64,000 nt of DNA. It comes from Engraulis encrasicolus. Lineage: Eukaryota > Chordata > Actinopteri > Clupeiformes > Engraulidae. The notes beneath the pieces are model-generated. The model searched no databases. It was not told the DNA's origin and saw nothing but the letters and a program-made list of their open reading frames with translations. The stretch is from positions 29,507,079 through 29,571,078 of the forward strand of contig NC_085876.1 in assembly GCF_034702125.1 (NCBI RefSeq). The letters run 5' to 3'. Positions 53,401-61,039 of this stretch are shown here, in pieces (the first letter of the stretch is position 1; every line of letters starts with the position of its first letter). A program made the translations under genes and the position numbers.

Positions 53401-56400
53401 GCATGCCTTGCCTCCCTTTGACCTGAGATAATGACCTTGGCATTGCAATTAGCTCAGAGATCTTTTGCTTGCAAATCGGTGTTCCATTTGTAATTTCTCT
53501 TTTTTAGTTTAGTGTTAAAAAGTTATAAAAGTAGTGTTGAGCAAAAAAACATTTACTGGTGTACTTTTTACTTTTTCTTGCATTTGCAAGTAAGCCTTGC
53601 GTCTAACCTGATGAGCCAGACTATAACATGAACTGTATGTGGAATGACTCATCTGTCAGCTCGTTCACATGGGATGTGGGGGCCAGCCTTGCCCGGATGC
53701 AGCGGTTCCCAAACTGGGGGTTGGGACCCCTGAGGGGGTCACGGAGGTACTGAAGGGGGGTCGCGGAGAAAAGGGTTATTGCATAAGAATGGGAAATACA
53801 CAGCTTTCTTGCAATACATTATTAGCATTAACAGATTTCTTGCAATACGGTATTAGCATACAAACTATTAATGGAAAATCTACCAATATTAATGGACAAA
53901 AAATTGTCTGAGGCAATAATAACTAAGTCGCTAAAAGAGCGTTAGCCAAGTGTAATATTTAATGTAATGTAACATCCCCCAGTTGACTGTGTCTGACGTG
54001 GTCTCCCTATTCTGTCCTCAGCCTTGTCGTGTCCAGCCAATAGCCACTATGAGGATTGTGCGCTGCCCTGCCAGACACCCTGCCCCGGCCTCACCAGCCA
54101 GAGCTGCGCCGACACCTGCGCAGAGGGCTGTGCCTGCGACTCGGGATACTACTACAACGGCACCGGCTGCGTAGCACAGGATCAGTGCGGCTGCTACATC
54201 AATGGAATAACCCTCAAGGTGCGTACCAAGTAATTAAAAATGTTGTATATAACATGGTCCCGGTCAATTTTACAGGTGACGGTCACATCAATGGAAGAGC
54301 ACTCAAGGTATATAAGCAGTCATTAAATGCAGCGTTAATTAAAGGCCAATCTGAGAATACTGTATATGGTTCCAGTCAATTTTCTGGGCTACTGCTACAA
54401 TGGTACAAGGCAAGCTGTGTAGCACAGTACCACTGCGGATGCTACAGCAATGGAAGAACCTTCATGGTGCGTACTGCAGTATGTGATGCCTTGTTACACC
54501 CATATGTGGTACATACACAGTACATACACAGTAGGTGCATAGTAAGTTGTCTGCAGTCGAATTCAACACTTTGTTCATCCACATTATCCACTCATGCAAT
54601 TGAGATGGAGTTCTAATACTAAGGACAATCCTTGTCGACCTGTGGAGTTGCCTGAGGTCGGCCCTAGTGCCAACACGCTCTGCTGATGCGTTGGACAGTG
54701 TTGGCAATGTAAAATGTTGAACTATTGTTGAACTATTGGTTTTGGGGAAACTATCCTAGGCCTACCTGAACCAAATGCGTGTTTGCCTGTTGGAGATTAA
54801 ATGGAAATGAAATGTACAGTATTGTTGATGGTGCCTCAATGCAAACCAATTTTATTCCCCTTCTCTCAGATCGGTGAGACCATGATGACGGAGGACTGCG
54901 ATAAGCTGTACACGTGTCTGAAGACGGGGGTGGCGGTCAGCCAGGCTACTTCCTGTCACGCTAACGACTACTGTGGCGTCCAGCGTGGCATACGCAGCTG
55001 CTACCCCAAGCAGTGCACCATGGCGACCGACGGAGTCTTCACCACCTTCCTGGGAGACGTGTCCATTACCAACACCAGGCAGGTGGAGATGGTCTTTCTA
55101 GATCTAGATCTAGATGAAAGCCAATTGGAGCCAATTTTGGTCCCCTAGGGAAAGTCTTTCTCTGCACCCATTTGGACTAGTGAATCACATTGAAGTACAC
55201 ACACTAGTCCGTAGCAGTGGGCTGTCTGCTGAGTAGTGTGGGGGTTAGGTGCCTTGCTCAAGGGCACTTCAGCCGTGGTCCAGTCGGGCATTGAACCGGG
55301 AACCCTTGGGTTGCCAACCCAGTGCTCTAACCACTGAGCCACGACTGCCCCAGTTTTTTAGTCAGTATGGTGCCAAAACACATTCAGCCATTATGCTGCC
55401 AAAATACATTCAACCATTTTGATGCCTAAATGCATTGATTAAGCCGTCATGATTCCAACATGCATTTAGCCATTATGCTGCATGTAGCCATTGTCGTGCC
55501 ATTGCAAAACCAGCATTCTTTTGAAATGAGAACTGCCCCAAGAGTGGCTTGAGTTAAAAAATGTCTTAATTTTCATCTGCCTTTGATTAACTTGTTGATA
55601 CAAGCTATAATCTCATCTATTTACATTGTCTATAATATTGTAATTTCTGTCATCTTTCTCAAGCACATTGAAGTGCGACTGAGAATGATAATGTAGGCTA
55701 CTATATAAGGTTACGTGGCGCTATTCCGACATGTCGCTATTCCGACGTTAATGTCTATTGTCGGAATACCAACACGTTTTCCACCGTCCGCCGCTATTCC
55801 TACATGCCGCTATTCCTACATGCCGCTATTCCGACATCCCTAACCTTAACCCTAACCCTAACCCTAACCCCTAAAAAGTGTCGGAATAGCAGCATGTCGG
55901 AATAGTGGCATGTCGGAATAGCGGCATGTCGGAATAGCGGCATGTCGGAATAGCGATTGCCCCCCACTATGGTTTAAATACTTAATTGAGTATAAGAATG
56001 TGCTATATACTAAATACATGACTAAGTGTAATAATGTGCTATATAAACTTTTTCATTGACTGAATTACAGTGGGCAGTACGACATGATCGAACTGTGCGA
56101 TGCAAATTCCGAGAACTATTTCCATGTGCTGATGAACCTGGATGTGTGTGGGGAGAAGAGCCAGCTCATGCCGGTGTCCCTCTTGTTGTTCTTCGAGAAT
56201 GTCAGCATCATCGTCAACAGCAAATTTGAGGTTACGGTGAGTGTAGCCCAGCATTCATATTGCCATCAACCGTCAATGGATCCCATTGACTTGCATTGAC
56301 GGACACAAGATGCACTGGACTGTCAATTTCAGACTTTTCAACTTTGACGGTTGGAGTCTTATTAATAATTTGGAACAGAGCATTTTAAGTTTTTCATTAA

Positions 56401-57479
56401 AAAAAATAAAATACCGTTATCATTGGAAGGTTCATTCAAAAACAATTGAGCTGTACTCTAATGGCTGATGAATTGAAAATGATTATGACTGTCATTTATA
56501 TTGATCATTTAGGGAAATCAGTGAAAAACGTCATTTGCATAATAATTTGGAATGCGGTGAATATTTGAAATTTAAACATTTAAAGCCAACTGATACTAAG
56601 ACAAATGAGTTTTTTAAAATATATTTTGTAAAATGTAAATGTAATCATCACTCTTGACATGAACTGTTCTTCTTGCTTTCCAAGGTCAACGGGAGGACCA
56701 TATCACTTCCTGCCCAGCTGGCCAATGACGTCACAGTTCAGATGTCAGGTGACCTGCTGGTCATCGAGAGGAAGTCCACCATTACGGTGTCGTACAGCAG
56801 CTCGTATGAGATCAGTGTGAGCGTGGATGAGAGCGTGGCAGGGGACGTGTGTGGTGCATGTGGGAAGCTGACAGCACAGCAGCGCACCTCTCTCTCACCT
56901 CTACTACTAGCCTTAGCGCCCCCCTCAGACAACCACCTGAACCAATACAAGTGTACCATGTTCAAACGCTGGTAAGTATCATGGATATTATTAGTGGTAA
57001 CTGAAAGAAACGTCCGCGACACCAAGCTCCCATTGCTCTTATTTTAATACGTCACATTAAAATAAGAGCAACGGGAGGTTGGTGTTGCAGACTTTTCTTT
57101 CAGTTTTCATGGTATTTTTGCTTGTCCCAACCTTTTTGAGACGGATGTGCGTGTTTTTCTCTTTTTAACTATTATTAGTGGTAATATACTTGAATTCATT
57201 TAAAATTTCTTTCTTTAACTGTGTAACTTCCTTTATTTGTTATTTTTTTCAGTGATTCCTTTTTCTTTCTTTAATTAATTTCAACTTTCTTTAAACTGTT
57301 ACTGTTGTAAATTATTATTTGTTATTTGTTGTTTGATTTATTTACTTTATTTTACTATTTGTACTGTATCTTTATTGCAATTGCTTTTCTAAAATACTGT
57401 TTTTGTTTGGTTGTTTTAAGAAACAACCCCTGGTAAATACTCAATTTCTATTGTCTTGTTTGTTTTATTTAGCTTCTGA
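40674..57479 (+). CDS. FCGBP-like secreted protein with three vWD-C8-TIL assemblies, 19 coding exons
   Basis: Join: 40674-40722, 43139-43425, 44467-44752, 45305-45592, 46190-46340, 46604-46871, 47815-47994, 48087-48305, 49030-49245, 50022-50151, 50616-50811, 51388-51460, 51843-52187, 52565-53138, 54022-54218, 54870-55082, 56078-56236, 56685-56971, 57473-57479. This gives 4125 nt, 1374 residues plus stop, with every junction in phase. Signal peptide is about residues 1-22. vWD modules carry GDPHY at 37-41, 428-432 and 816-820 and CGLCG at about 169, 559 and 953. C8 and Cys-rich TIL domains follow each. The C-terminus is a degenerate vWD with CGACG near 1333. GDPH is the known autocleavage site of mucin/FCGBP D domains. 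The protein is probably secreted, disulfide-rich and mucus-associated. It lacks the N-terminal IgGFc-binding domain of mammalian FCGBP. Zonadhesin-like or tectorin-like naming is possible. Introns hold many duplicated exon edges. Confidence 0.9.
42787..43138 (+). repeat. Tandem array of the exon 2 acceptor (78-79-bp unit, 4 copies plus the true site)
   Basis: Units start gtttaaa/gtttcaatggg at 42787, 42866, 42945, 43023 and 43101. Copies 3 and 4 are identical over 78 bp. Each has a pyrimidine tract, and copies 2-4 keep ttcag|gg followed by a mutated exon 2 start (ttcaggtccacagagcctgc) with an in-frame TGA. Each unit also ends in AATAAA. Only the fifth, at 43101, leads into the real exon. Confidence 0.95.
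43139..43425 (+). CDS. FCGBP-like exon 2 (first half of vWD 1)
   Basis: Acceptor CTCCTCAG|GGTTCA, donor GCCAGG|GTGAGT. Encodes GVCWAMGDPHYRSFDGNYFS and the vWD N-terminal half without an internal intron. Confidence 0.93.
43448..43510 (+). repeat. Intronic copy of the exon 3 acceptor and start
   Basis: gtaccttgcagatgaaccat, aaggtgtgaaacct resembles 44456-44495 (gtaccctgcaggtgaactac, gaggtgtggaacct), including the TTTG-rich tract in front. A TGA replaces the Trp codon. It begins only 22 bp after the exon 2 donor. Confidence 0.85.
43814..44023 (-). mobile_element. tRNA-derived SINE, family B, copy 1
   Basis: On the minus strand the A-box-like tggcccagcggtatcg and B-box gttcgatcccc are visible. 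Repeated almost identically at 44072-44281. Confidence 0.75.
44072..44281 (-). mobile_element. tRNA-derived SINE, family B, copy 2 (258 bp downstream, same orientation)
   Basis: Nearly identical to copy 1 over 210 bp (e.g. gacctcgtcaactacaacgg), so the pair is a recent tandem duplication. Confidence 0.85.
44467..44752 (+). CDS. FCGBP-like exon 3 (second half of vWD 1)
   Basis: Acceptor CCCTGCAG|GTGAAC, donor TAACG|GTGAAA. Encodes vWD with RLCGLCGDFDGNKDND. Confidence 0.93.
44812..45173. mobile_element. MITE, gggtaacactttataata termini
   Basis: Inverted ends ggtaacactttataataatg and cattattataaagtgttacc, about 360 bp apart, flanked by TAATAAT on both sides. A fragment of the same type lies near 40805. 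Confidence 0.8.
45215..45300 (+). mobile_element. LINE/SINE 3' tail abutting the exon 4 acceptor
   Basis: cactttgagtggtc, gtgctatataaatgcagccc and ttaccattt are the characteristic 3' tail of fish CR1/L2-type elements. The tail runs up to within about 8 bp of the acceptor of exon 4. Confidence 0.65.
45305..45592 (+). CDS. FCGBP-like exon 4 (C8 domain 1)
   Basis: Acceptor GCTTAAAAG|GCGTCC, donor CTGCC|GTAAGT. Contains the eight-Cys pattern (CTGNCGGC, VFCGV, FFDMCKYDHC, TDAC). Confidence 0.9.
45593..45930 (+). repeat. Tandem array of the exon 4 donor (33-bp unit)
   Basis: GTAAGT motifs at 45593 (true), 45627, 45659, 45692, 45725, 45763, 45798 and 45920, mostly 33 bp apart, in the context cactgccgtaagtcacctttt. 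The unit covers the last four to ten exon bases and about 22 intron bases. Confidence 0.93.
46190..46340 (+). CDS. FCGBP-like exon 5 (TIL domain 1)
   Basis: Acceptor CACGCACAG|CTGACC, donor AAACCG|GTGGGT. Encodes a Cys-rich domain (CPEHSHFESCGHACPPTC onward). Confidence 0.9.
46604..46871 (+). CDS. FCGBP-like exon 6 (TIL end, start of vWD 2)
   Basis: Acceptor TTAAAG|GTGCAT, donor TTCCAG|GTAATG. Ends just after GDPHYLTFDGHAYNFQ. Confidence 0.92.
46872..46917 (+). repeat. Intronic copy of the exon 6 donor
   Basis: cacacctacgacgacttcca|ggttatg at 46887-46913 repeats cacgcctacaacttccag|gtaatg 36 bp earlier, including a GT at 46908. Confidence 0.8.
47275..47624. mobile_element. Foldback MITE E, copy 2 (intron 6)
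   Basis: Starts ttaaagtgatactgtccc and ends gggacagtatcact, with the same arms as 4428-4767. Confidence 0.88.
47696..47776 (+). repeat. 81-bp copy of the exon 7 acceptor and exon start
   Basis: cacccagggcacgtgcgtgt, actagctggggggtgt repeats ctcccagggcacgtgtgtat, acgagctggcgggggtgt 81 bp later. The false acceptor AG is at 47732-47733 and the copied frame reads into TAG at 47749. Confidence 0.93.
47815..47994 (+). CDS. FCGBP-like exon 7 (vWD 2, continued)
   Basis: Acceptor ACTCCCAG|GGCACG, donor GTCACT|GTGAGT; 60 codons in phase 0. Confidence 0.92.
48087..48305 (+). CDS. FCGBP-like exon 8 (vWD 2 end)
   Basis: Acceptor CTTCTCAG|GTTAAC, donor CTGAAG|GTAGTT; includes MCGLCGNFNDDGKDD. Confidence 0.92.
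48815..48990. mobile_element. Foldback MITE E, half copy (intron 8)
   Basis: Only the right arm is present (ttaactcaaggggaggtgta, gggacaatatcactttaa). It ends about 40 bp before the exon 9 acceptor. Confidence 0.85.
49030..49245 (+). CDS. FCGBP-like exon 9 (C8 domain 2, first part)
   Basis: Acceptor GATCCTGAAG|AACGGT, donor TACCAG|GTGAGT; encodes NGEVATSPEELGESW and the start of C8. Confidence 0.88.
49743..49975 (+). mobile_element. Repeat family C, short copy (intron 9)
   Basis: Shares cccattgggaaactccaact and ggagtcgaaccggcaacctt with 17720-18045, with an internal deletion. Confidence 0.78.
50022..50151 (+). CDS. FCGBP-like exon 10 (C8 domain 2, end)
   Basis: Acceptor CATTCCCAG|GGCTGC, donor CTCTGCC|GTAAGA; encodes GCLFDVCLHQGQG through ADLC. 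Confidence 0.92.
50186..50433. repeat. (GCGT)n and (TG)n microsatellites in intron 10
   Basis: GCGT run 50190-50245 and TG run 50357-50433. Between them gctgacagctttggctgggc repeats a phrase at 41937, a dispersed repeat. Confidence 0.9.
50616..50811 (+). CDS. FCGBP-like exon 11 (TIL domain 2)
   Basis: Acceptor ACCCTTTAG|CTGCCC, donor AAGGGCAG|GTACTA; Cys-rich, ends QCGCQYKG. Confidence 0.92.
51055..51270 (+). repeat. Two decayed intronic copies of the exon 11 3' end
   Basis: cctgagtgcccattgtgtgc, ctgtcagccagg (51061) and cttgagtgcccagtgtgtgc, ttgtcagccagtgc, agcaggtacgacaaaaa (51192-51246) match exon 11's cgcccagtgtgtgccagtca, ggcaggtactacaaaaa. The second retains a GT donor after AGCAG. 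Confidence 0.85.
51388..51460 (+). CDS. FCGBP-like exon 12
   Basis: 73 nt; acceptor TTTTGTATAG|GTACTA, donor AATGCG|GTAAGC; YYKPGKPFYPDGLCAEECMC. Confidence 0.88.
51781..51842 (+). repeat. 45-bp copy of the exon 13 acceptor
   Basis: cttgtgcgatttcaggtgtt repeats ttatgtgatttcaggtgtcc 45 bp later. The false AG at 51796-51797 opens a frame with an immediate TGA. Confidence 0.85.
51843..52187 (+). CDS. FCGBP-like exon 13 (first half of vWD 3)
   Basis: Acceptor TGATTTCAG|GTGTCC, donor GTCATG|GTGAGT; GDPHYSTFDKKLYNFMGTCT is uninterrupted by an intron. Confidence 0.93.
52190..52505 (+). repeat. (TAGTA)n-type pentanucleotide array starting inside the exon 13 donor
   Basis: GTGAGTACAGTACAGTACAG then GTATA/GTGTA pentamers for about 310 bp. 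The first units grow directly out of the donor hexamer. Confidence 0.93.
52565..53138 (+). CDS. FCGBP-like exon 14 (vWD 3 end plus whole C8 domain 3)
   Basis: Acceptor TGAACAG|GTCGAT, donor TTCTGCC|GTAAGT, 574 nt. Covers TCGLCGNFNGDENDD and C8; module 2 uses three exons for the same region. Confidence 0.93.
53139..54021. other. Intron 14 with hAT-like relic
   Basis: 53698-53770 (agcggttcccaaactggggg, gggacccctgagggggtcac) is the typical terminus of a hAT non-autonomous element. Otherwise unremarkable. Confidence 0.55.
54022..54218 (+). CDS. FCGBP-like exon 15 (TIL domain 3)
   Basis: Acceptor TGTCCTCAG|CCTTGT, donor CTCAAG|GTGCGT; ends DQCGCYINGITLK. Confidence 0.92.
54270..54480 (+). repeat. 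Two intronic copies of the exon 15 3' end
   Basis: Copy 1 (54277-54316): acatcaatggaagagcactc, aaggtata, preceded by ttttacag|gtgac. Copy 2 (54407-54478): agctgtgtagcacagtacca, ctgcggatgctacagcaatg, then ATG|GTGCGT. Copy 2 keeps an open frame SCVAQYHCGCYSNGRTFM, parallel to exon 15. Confidence 0.9.
54870..55082 (+). CDS. FCGBP-like exon 16
   Basis: Acceptor CTTCTCTCAG|ATCGGT, donor AGGCAG|GTGGAG; Cys-rich linker and the start of the degenerate vWD 4, where ATDGVFTTF replaces GDPHY. Confidence 0.82.
55218..55352 (+). mobile_element. SINE-like repeat D fragment (intron 16)
   Basis: gccttgctcaagggcacttc, agccgtgg and attgaaccgggaacccttgg are the 3' part of the element at 13553. Confidence 0.75.
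55715..55965. repeat. Hairpin element of 'gtcggaatagcggcat' units with CCCTAA-rich centre
   Basis: The left side repeats cgctattccgacat / gccgctattcctacat, the centre is ccctaaccctaaccctaacc (55845-55870), and the right side repeats catgtcggaatagcgg four to five times. Confidence 0.85.
56078..56236 (+). CDS. FCGBP-like exon 17 (degenerate vWD 4)
   Basis: Acceptor GTGGGCAG|TACGAC, donor GTTACG|GTGAGT; YDMIELCDANSENYFHVLMN. Confidence 0.82.
56685..56971 (+). CDS. FCGBP-like exon 18 (degenerate vWD 4 end)
   Basis: Acceptor CTTTCCAAG|GTCAAC, donor CGCTG|GTAAGT; contains DVCGACGKL in place of CGLCGNFN. Confidence 0.88.
56993..57113. repeat. Perfect-stem hairpin element
   Basis: aaactgaaag... 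arms: gtccgcgacaccaagctccc, attgctcttattttaat and its complement (attaaaataagagcaacggg). A single-arm relative lies at 4045-4100. Confidence 0.85.
57473..57479 (+). CDS. FCGBP-like exon 19 (last codons and stop)
   Basis: Acceptor TTTTATTTAG|C then TTC TGA. Completes Cys-Phe-stop; the 3' UTR follows. Confidence 0.75.
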
Positions 57480-57663
57480 GGAAAAGATTGCAGTCAACAG
57501 CTTCCATCTAAGAGGGGATGTCAAAGTCTTTGCACATTTCATTTGATTTATTTCATTGAACTAATGACCTAATCTGACCTGATATGTAATGTAATGTTCT
57601 GCTGCCCTAAATGTAGCCTATTCCTAACAGTGTCCTCATCAACACTCTTCTGTAGAGCAGCAC

Positions 57664-57669
57664 AATAAA
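57664..57669 (+). terminator. Polyadenylation signal AATAAA
   Basis: Lies 185 bp after the stop of the FCGBP-like gene, with no other hexamer between. Confidence 0.7.
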
Positions 57670-57729
57670 TATACTGACATTTTAAATCAAGTATGGTGTC
57701 ATATTAACTACATATATAGTGTATACAGT

Positions 57730-57888
57730 CAGTGGCGGAACAAATGTATTCAGGGCCCTGGGGCAAAACACCGATACGGCCCCCCATACAGCCTGCTAAG
57801 CTCACAATAGGGCCCCAACTATCAATACGCCAGGGCCCTGGGCCCAGGGGCAAGTGCCCTGCTCGCCCCCCCTATAGCTCCGCCCCTG
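57730..57888. mobile_element. 159-bp hAT MITE with 8-bp target duplication
   Basis: Starts cagtggcggaac, ends agctccgcccctg; TATACAGT flanks both sides (57722-57729, 57889-57896). Confidence 0.92.
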
Positions 57889-58226
57889 TATACAGTATGA
57901 CTTACTGAAATTATCATTTCAAAATGTACTTCATTTTGGTTGAGATTAAACTCTGAATCAACACTGAATCAACTACTGCACATGTATATGCATTCAAAAT
58001 ACAGCGCACAGAGTTTCATGTGCTCATATTTATTTTAAAGAAACAACAATATGTGTAATGTGTATATATGTATACAGACCCATCATGGATGTCAAAGGGA
58101 CGTAAATCATGTGATTACCATAACAAACAGAGGTGTGTGTGTCCGATTCGCGAACTGTGAATGAAATGCCATTAAATTGCACCTGGACCAATGGCTGTGT
58201 TCAGTTCTTTCTGTATGTAAGTGTGC

Positions 58227-60702
58227 ATAAAGGAGTCATCCGGTGTGAAATGGCTTACGTTGTGTTAAAATGTGATGATGTTTTTGCCACATACCTCGCC
58301 TCCATATGCATGAATGGCGTGACGTGTGCCATGTGCTTTACACCCTTTTTTGGGGGAAAACATTGGTGGTGTTACAATACATTCCGAAGTCCGAGCACTA
58401 GTCAGAATTCCCAGTGCTAGGTGAAATTTAGCTTCTGCTGTAATGGACCGGCACCTGTTTAGCCATCGTTATAAATCTCACTTTCCACGCATTTACGAGT
58501 GCACAGTTAGTTTACAAACAGGGCCGTTTGTAGAGGCTGTGTCACAGCGCGGCTACAGCCAGCACCACAGAAGGTCTACATTTACAAACACTTCACTCAC
58601 TCGATCCATGCCTGCAGTTCACCCCTGAGGGCGCTGTCATGAGAGAGCAGTCAATTCATTCCGAATGGAGTCTGCACTCACCCGTTGGCGCCCCTAGAGT
58701 GCAGTACCACCTGGAAATGTGGTGAGTGAAGTGTCGCGGCGCAGCCTCTACAAACCAAGTATGTTCAACTGCAGTGTGCAGGGCGGGGGGCAGGTCTGGA
58801 TCACATCTCCCTCCTCCCCCCTGAGCACATCTTCCTCCTCCCCCCTGAGCACATCGAGTGCCTCCCCCTTGTCATTCAGCGGCAGCGCTAAGCTTCTACA
58901 TGGGAAGAAAAATAGCTCTGGAAGTCACTGCACCGACTTCACCGTGCAGAGCAGAGACACAGAGTTTTCACAAATAAAATCGTAGATCCACTCTCTCTAC
59001 TCCACTAATGTAGGCCTATAATGGTTTGGTGGGTGTAGGAAACACGAGCGGGGAGCTTTGAGTGAACCGCACGATGAACAGCGACCCTGTTTAGTATAAT
59101 TTATTAATTAATAATAAATAATTAATAATAATTAATTAATATAAGCTATTATTATTATTATTAGCTAATATAAGCTACATGTAGTATTTGTTAACGCATG
59201 GGTCTAATTTGAATTAATATTAAGTGTCTCTTCTTAGTATCTTAGTTTGAAGACCAGATATTTGGTGCCAGTTTCTAAAATTCGAAAGATGGGTAGGCTA
59301 GGCTACTACAAGAAAACTAAAGCAGTAAAACGCCTGTGCAGTGGCGAATTAGGCTACTCCATGTGTGATCCGCTCGAAATTAAACATAGGCCTACCCATC
59401 ATTGAAAAGCATGAGCACATTCTTCAAAGTCCCAAAGCCTGGATGCTGTCGCCACAATCTCTTTAGGATTGGGGACTGGACTCTGAGCAGGCCATTGCAG
59501 TAGGTAGGCCTATCCTTCGTGCATCTGCCCCGCTTCCAAACTGACACCCTGACACATTTAGCATTAACCTTTTGTTTTTAACCGTCTAACAGCGCTTAAC
59601 ATTATCATTAAATCAATGGAACCTAAAGCAGTTGCAGAGACCGTTTCAATCTTCTCCTTTACTATGAAAGAGAAAGTAAGGTCAAGGACAAATTATTCTA
59701 TGTAAATGGAAATAAACACTCATGCAATTGGAACGTGGAAAATGAAAATTAAATATATTTAGTAGGCTAAATATATTTAATTAGCACTCCAAACGACGAG
59801 ACATGATACAAGCTGTGTGCATAGAATACAAACTATGCATTCATTATTATTGATGAATGATTCTATGCCCAGTGTTTCGTAGGCCTATTTACTTAACACT
59901 CCAAACGACGAGACACGATACAATCTCCCTAGAACACAGGGTAGTATTAACGCATTCGCTATTGATGGATGATTCTATGTCCAGTGTTTAGTTTAGTAGG
60001 TCTAAATAGGCTATATTAACACTTCAAACGACGAGACACGATAACAAGCTGTGTGCATAGAATAAGCCTACTGCATTCGCCAGATAATTTGGGTCCATTT
60101 CTCAAATATGGTGCGCTATTATGATTGACGAATGATTCTATGTCCAGTGTTTAGTAAATATATTTACTTAACCAACGACGAGACATAATACAAACCACTT
60201 CACACCGCAATTAGCCTACAGGCATTAGGCCTATTATTGTCCAAAGCAGCTATAAGAGTCATCAATGTATGCTGGTGTGCTACACTTGGGCCTACCGCCA
60301 TCGAATATCCTATTATGATTGATGAATGATTCTATGTCCAGTGTTTAGTAAATACATTTATTTAGCACTCCAAACGACGAGACACGATACAAGCTGTGTG
60401 CATAGAATAGTGTAGGCCTAGACTATGCATTCGCCGGGGTGACGTCGGGATGGTGTGGGACTGTACAGACTACTATAATAGGAAAAATCGGAGGGGCGAG
60501 ATCCAAAATGGGAGGGGCGGGATCTCAGAAATCCAGACCTGCCCACTTCTGCAAACTGCAGTTGGATGCTACTCCTACAAACGGCTCTGTTTCTAAACTA
60601 ACTGCACTTGCACAGTTCTCTATGCCTCGTTTTACAAAAGTTAAGGCTCGACATCACGTTTAGACACAACGTAAGCCATTTCACACTGGATGACTCCTTT
60701 AC
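58227..60702. mobile_element. 2.5-kb foldback element
   Basis: Left arm aaaggagtcatccggtgtga, aatggcttacgttgtgt (58230) is inverted at the right (acacaacgtaagccatttca, cactggatgactccttt, 60664-60700). A second matching block is gcacagttagtttacaaaca (58501) against its complement at about 60590. A third is gggcaggtctgga (58788) against tccagacctgccca (60533). No transposase seen. Confidence 0.82.
59765..60435 (+). repeat. Five-copy satellite-like repeat with 'caaacgacgagaca' start
   Basis: Units begin ctccaaacgacgagacacga near 59787, 59899, 60023, 60171 and 60368 and include gctgtgtgcatagaat and atgattctatgtccagtgtt. Lengths vary from 110 to 200 bp. Confidence 0.92.
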
Positions 60703-60734
60703 AGGTCAACTGTGAAACCTTTTCATTGCTATCA

Positions 60735-60965
60735 AAATGTAGGCCAATGATTCCCAAACTTTTTCAGTGGTTAACTATAACTAAGAATATTTTCACAACC
60801 CCCCAACCCCTATCTGACTCTCGACTCTACTCTACTCTAATTATTAGTCAACTTTCTGTCCATTAATATTGCTAGATTTCCTATTAATACAGTTTGTAGG
60901 TTGTCCATTAATCTTGCTAAAAATGCACATATTCATACAAAATGCATACATAAATACACACAAGT
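60735..60965. mobile_element. hAT-like relic
   Basis: aatgattcccaaactttttc at the start, with no matched right end found. Resembles 53698 and 37600. Confidence 0.5.
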
Positions 60966-61039
60966 GAATACTGTTACCAACCAAATTATGGAATTATGAT
61001 ACCTGTTAACCTGTGAAGTCCATTGTCTATATTACTATA

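Noticed and set aside
55845..55870. Telomere or interstitial telomeric site
   Set aside because: Only four CCCTAA units, and embedded symmetrically in a hairpin element.
40674..57479. Calling the gene a gel-forming mucin, VWF or zonadhesin
   Set aside because: No PTS-rich region, CK domain, A domains or MAM domains were seen; the D-C8-TIL series with GDPHY fits FCGBP-like proteins better.
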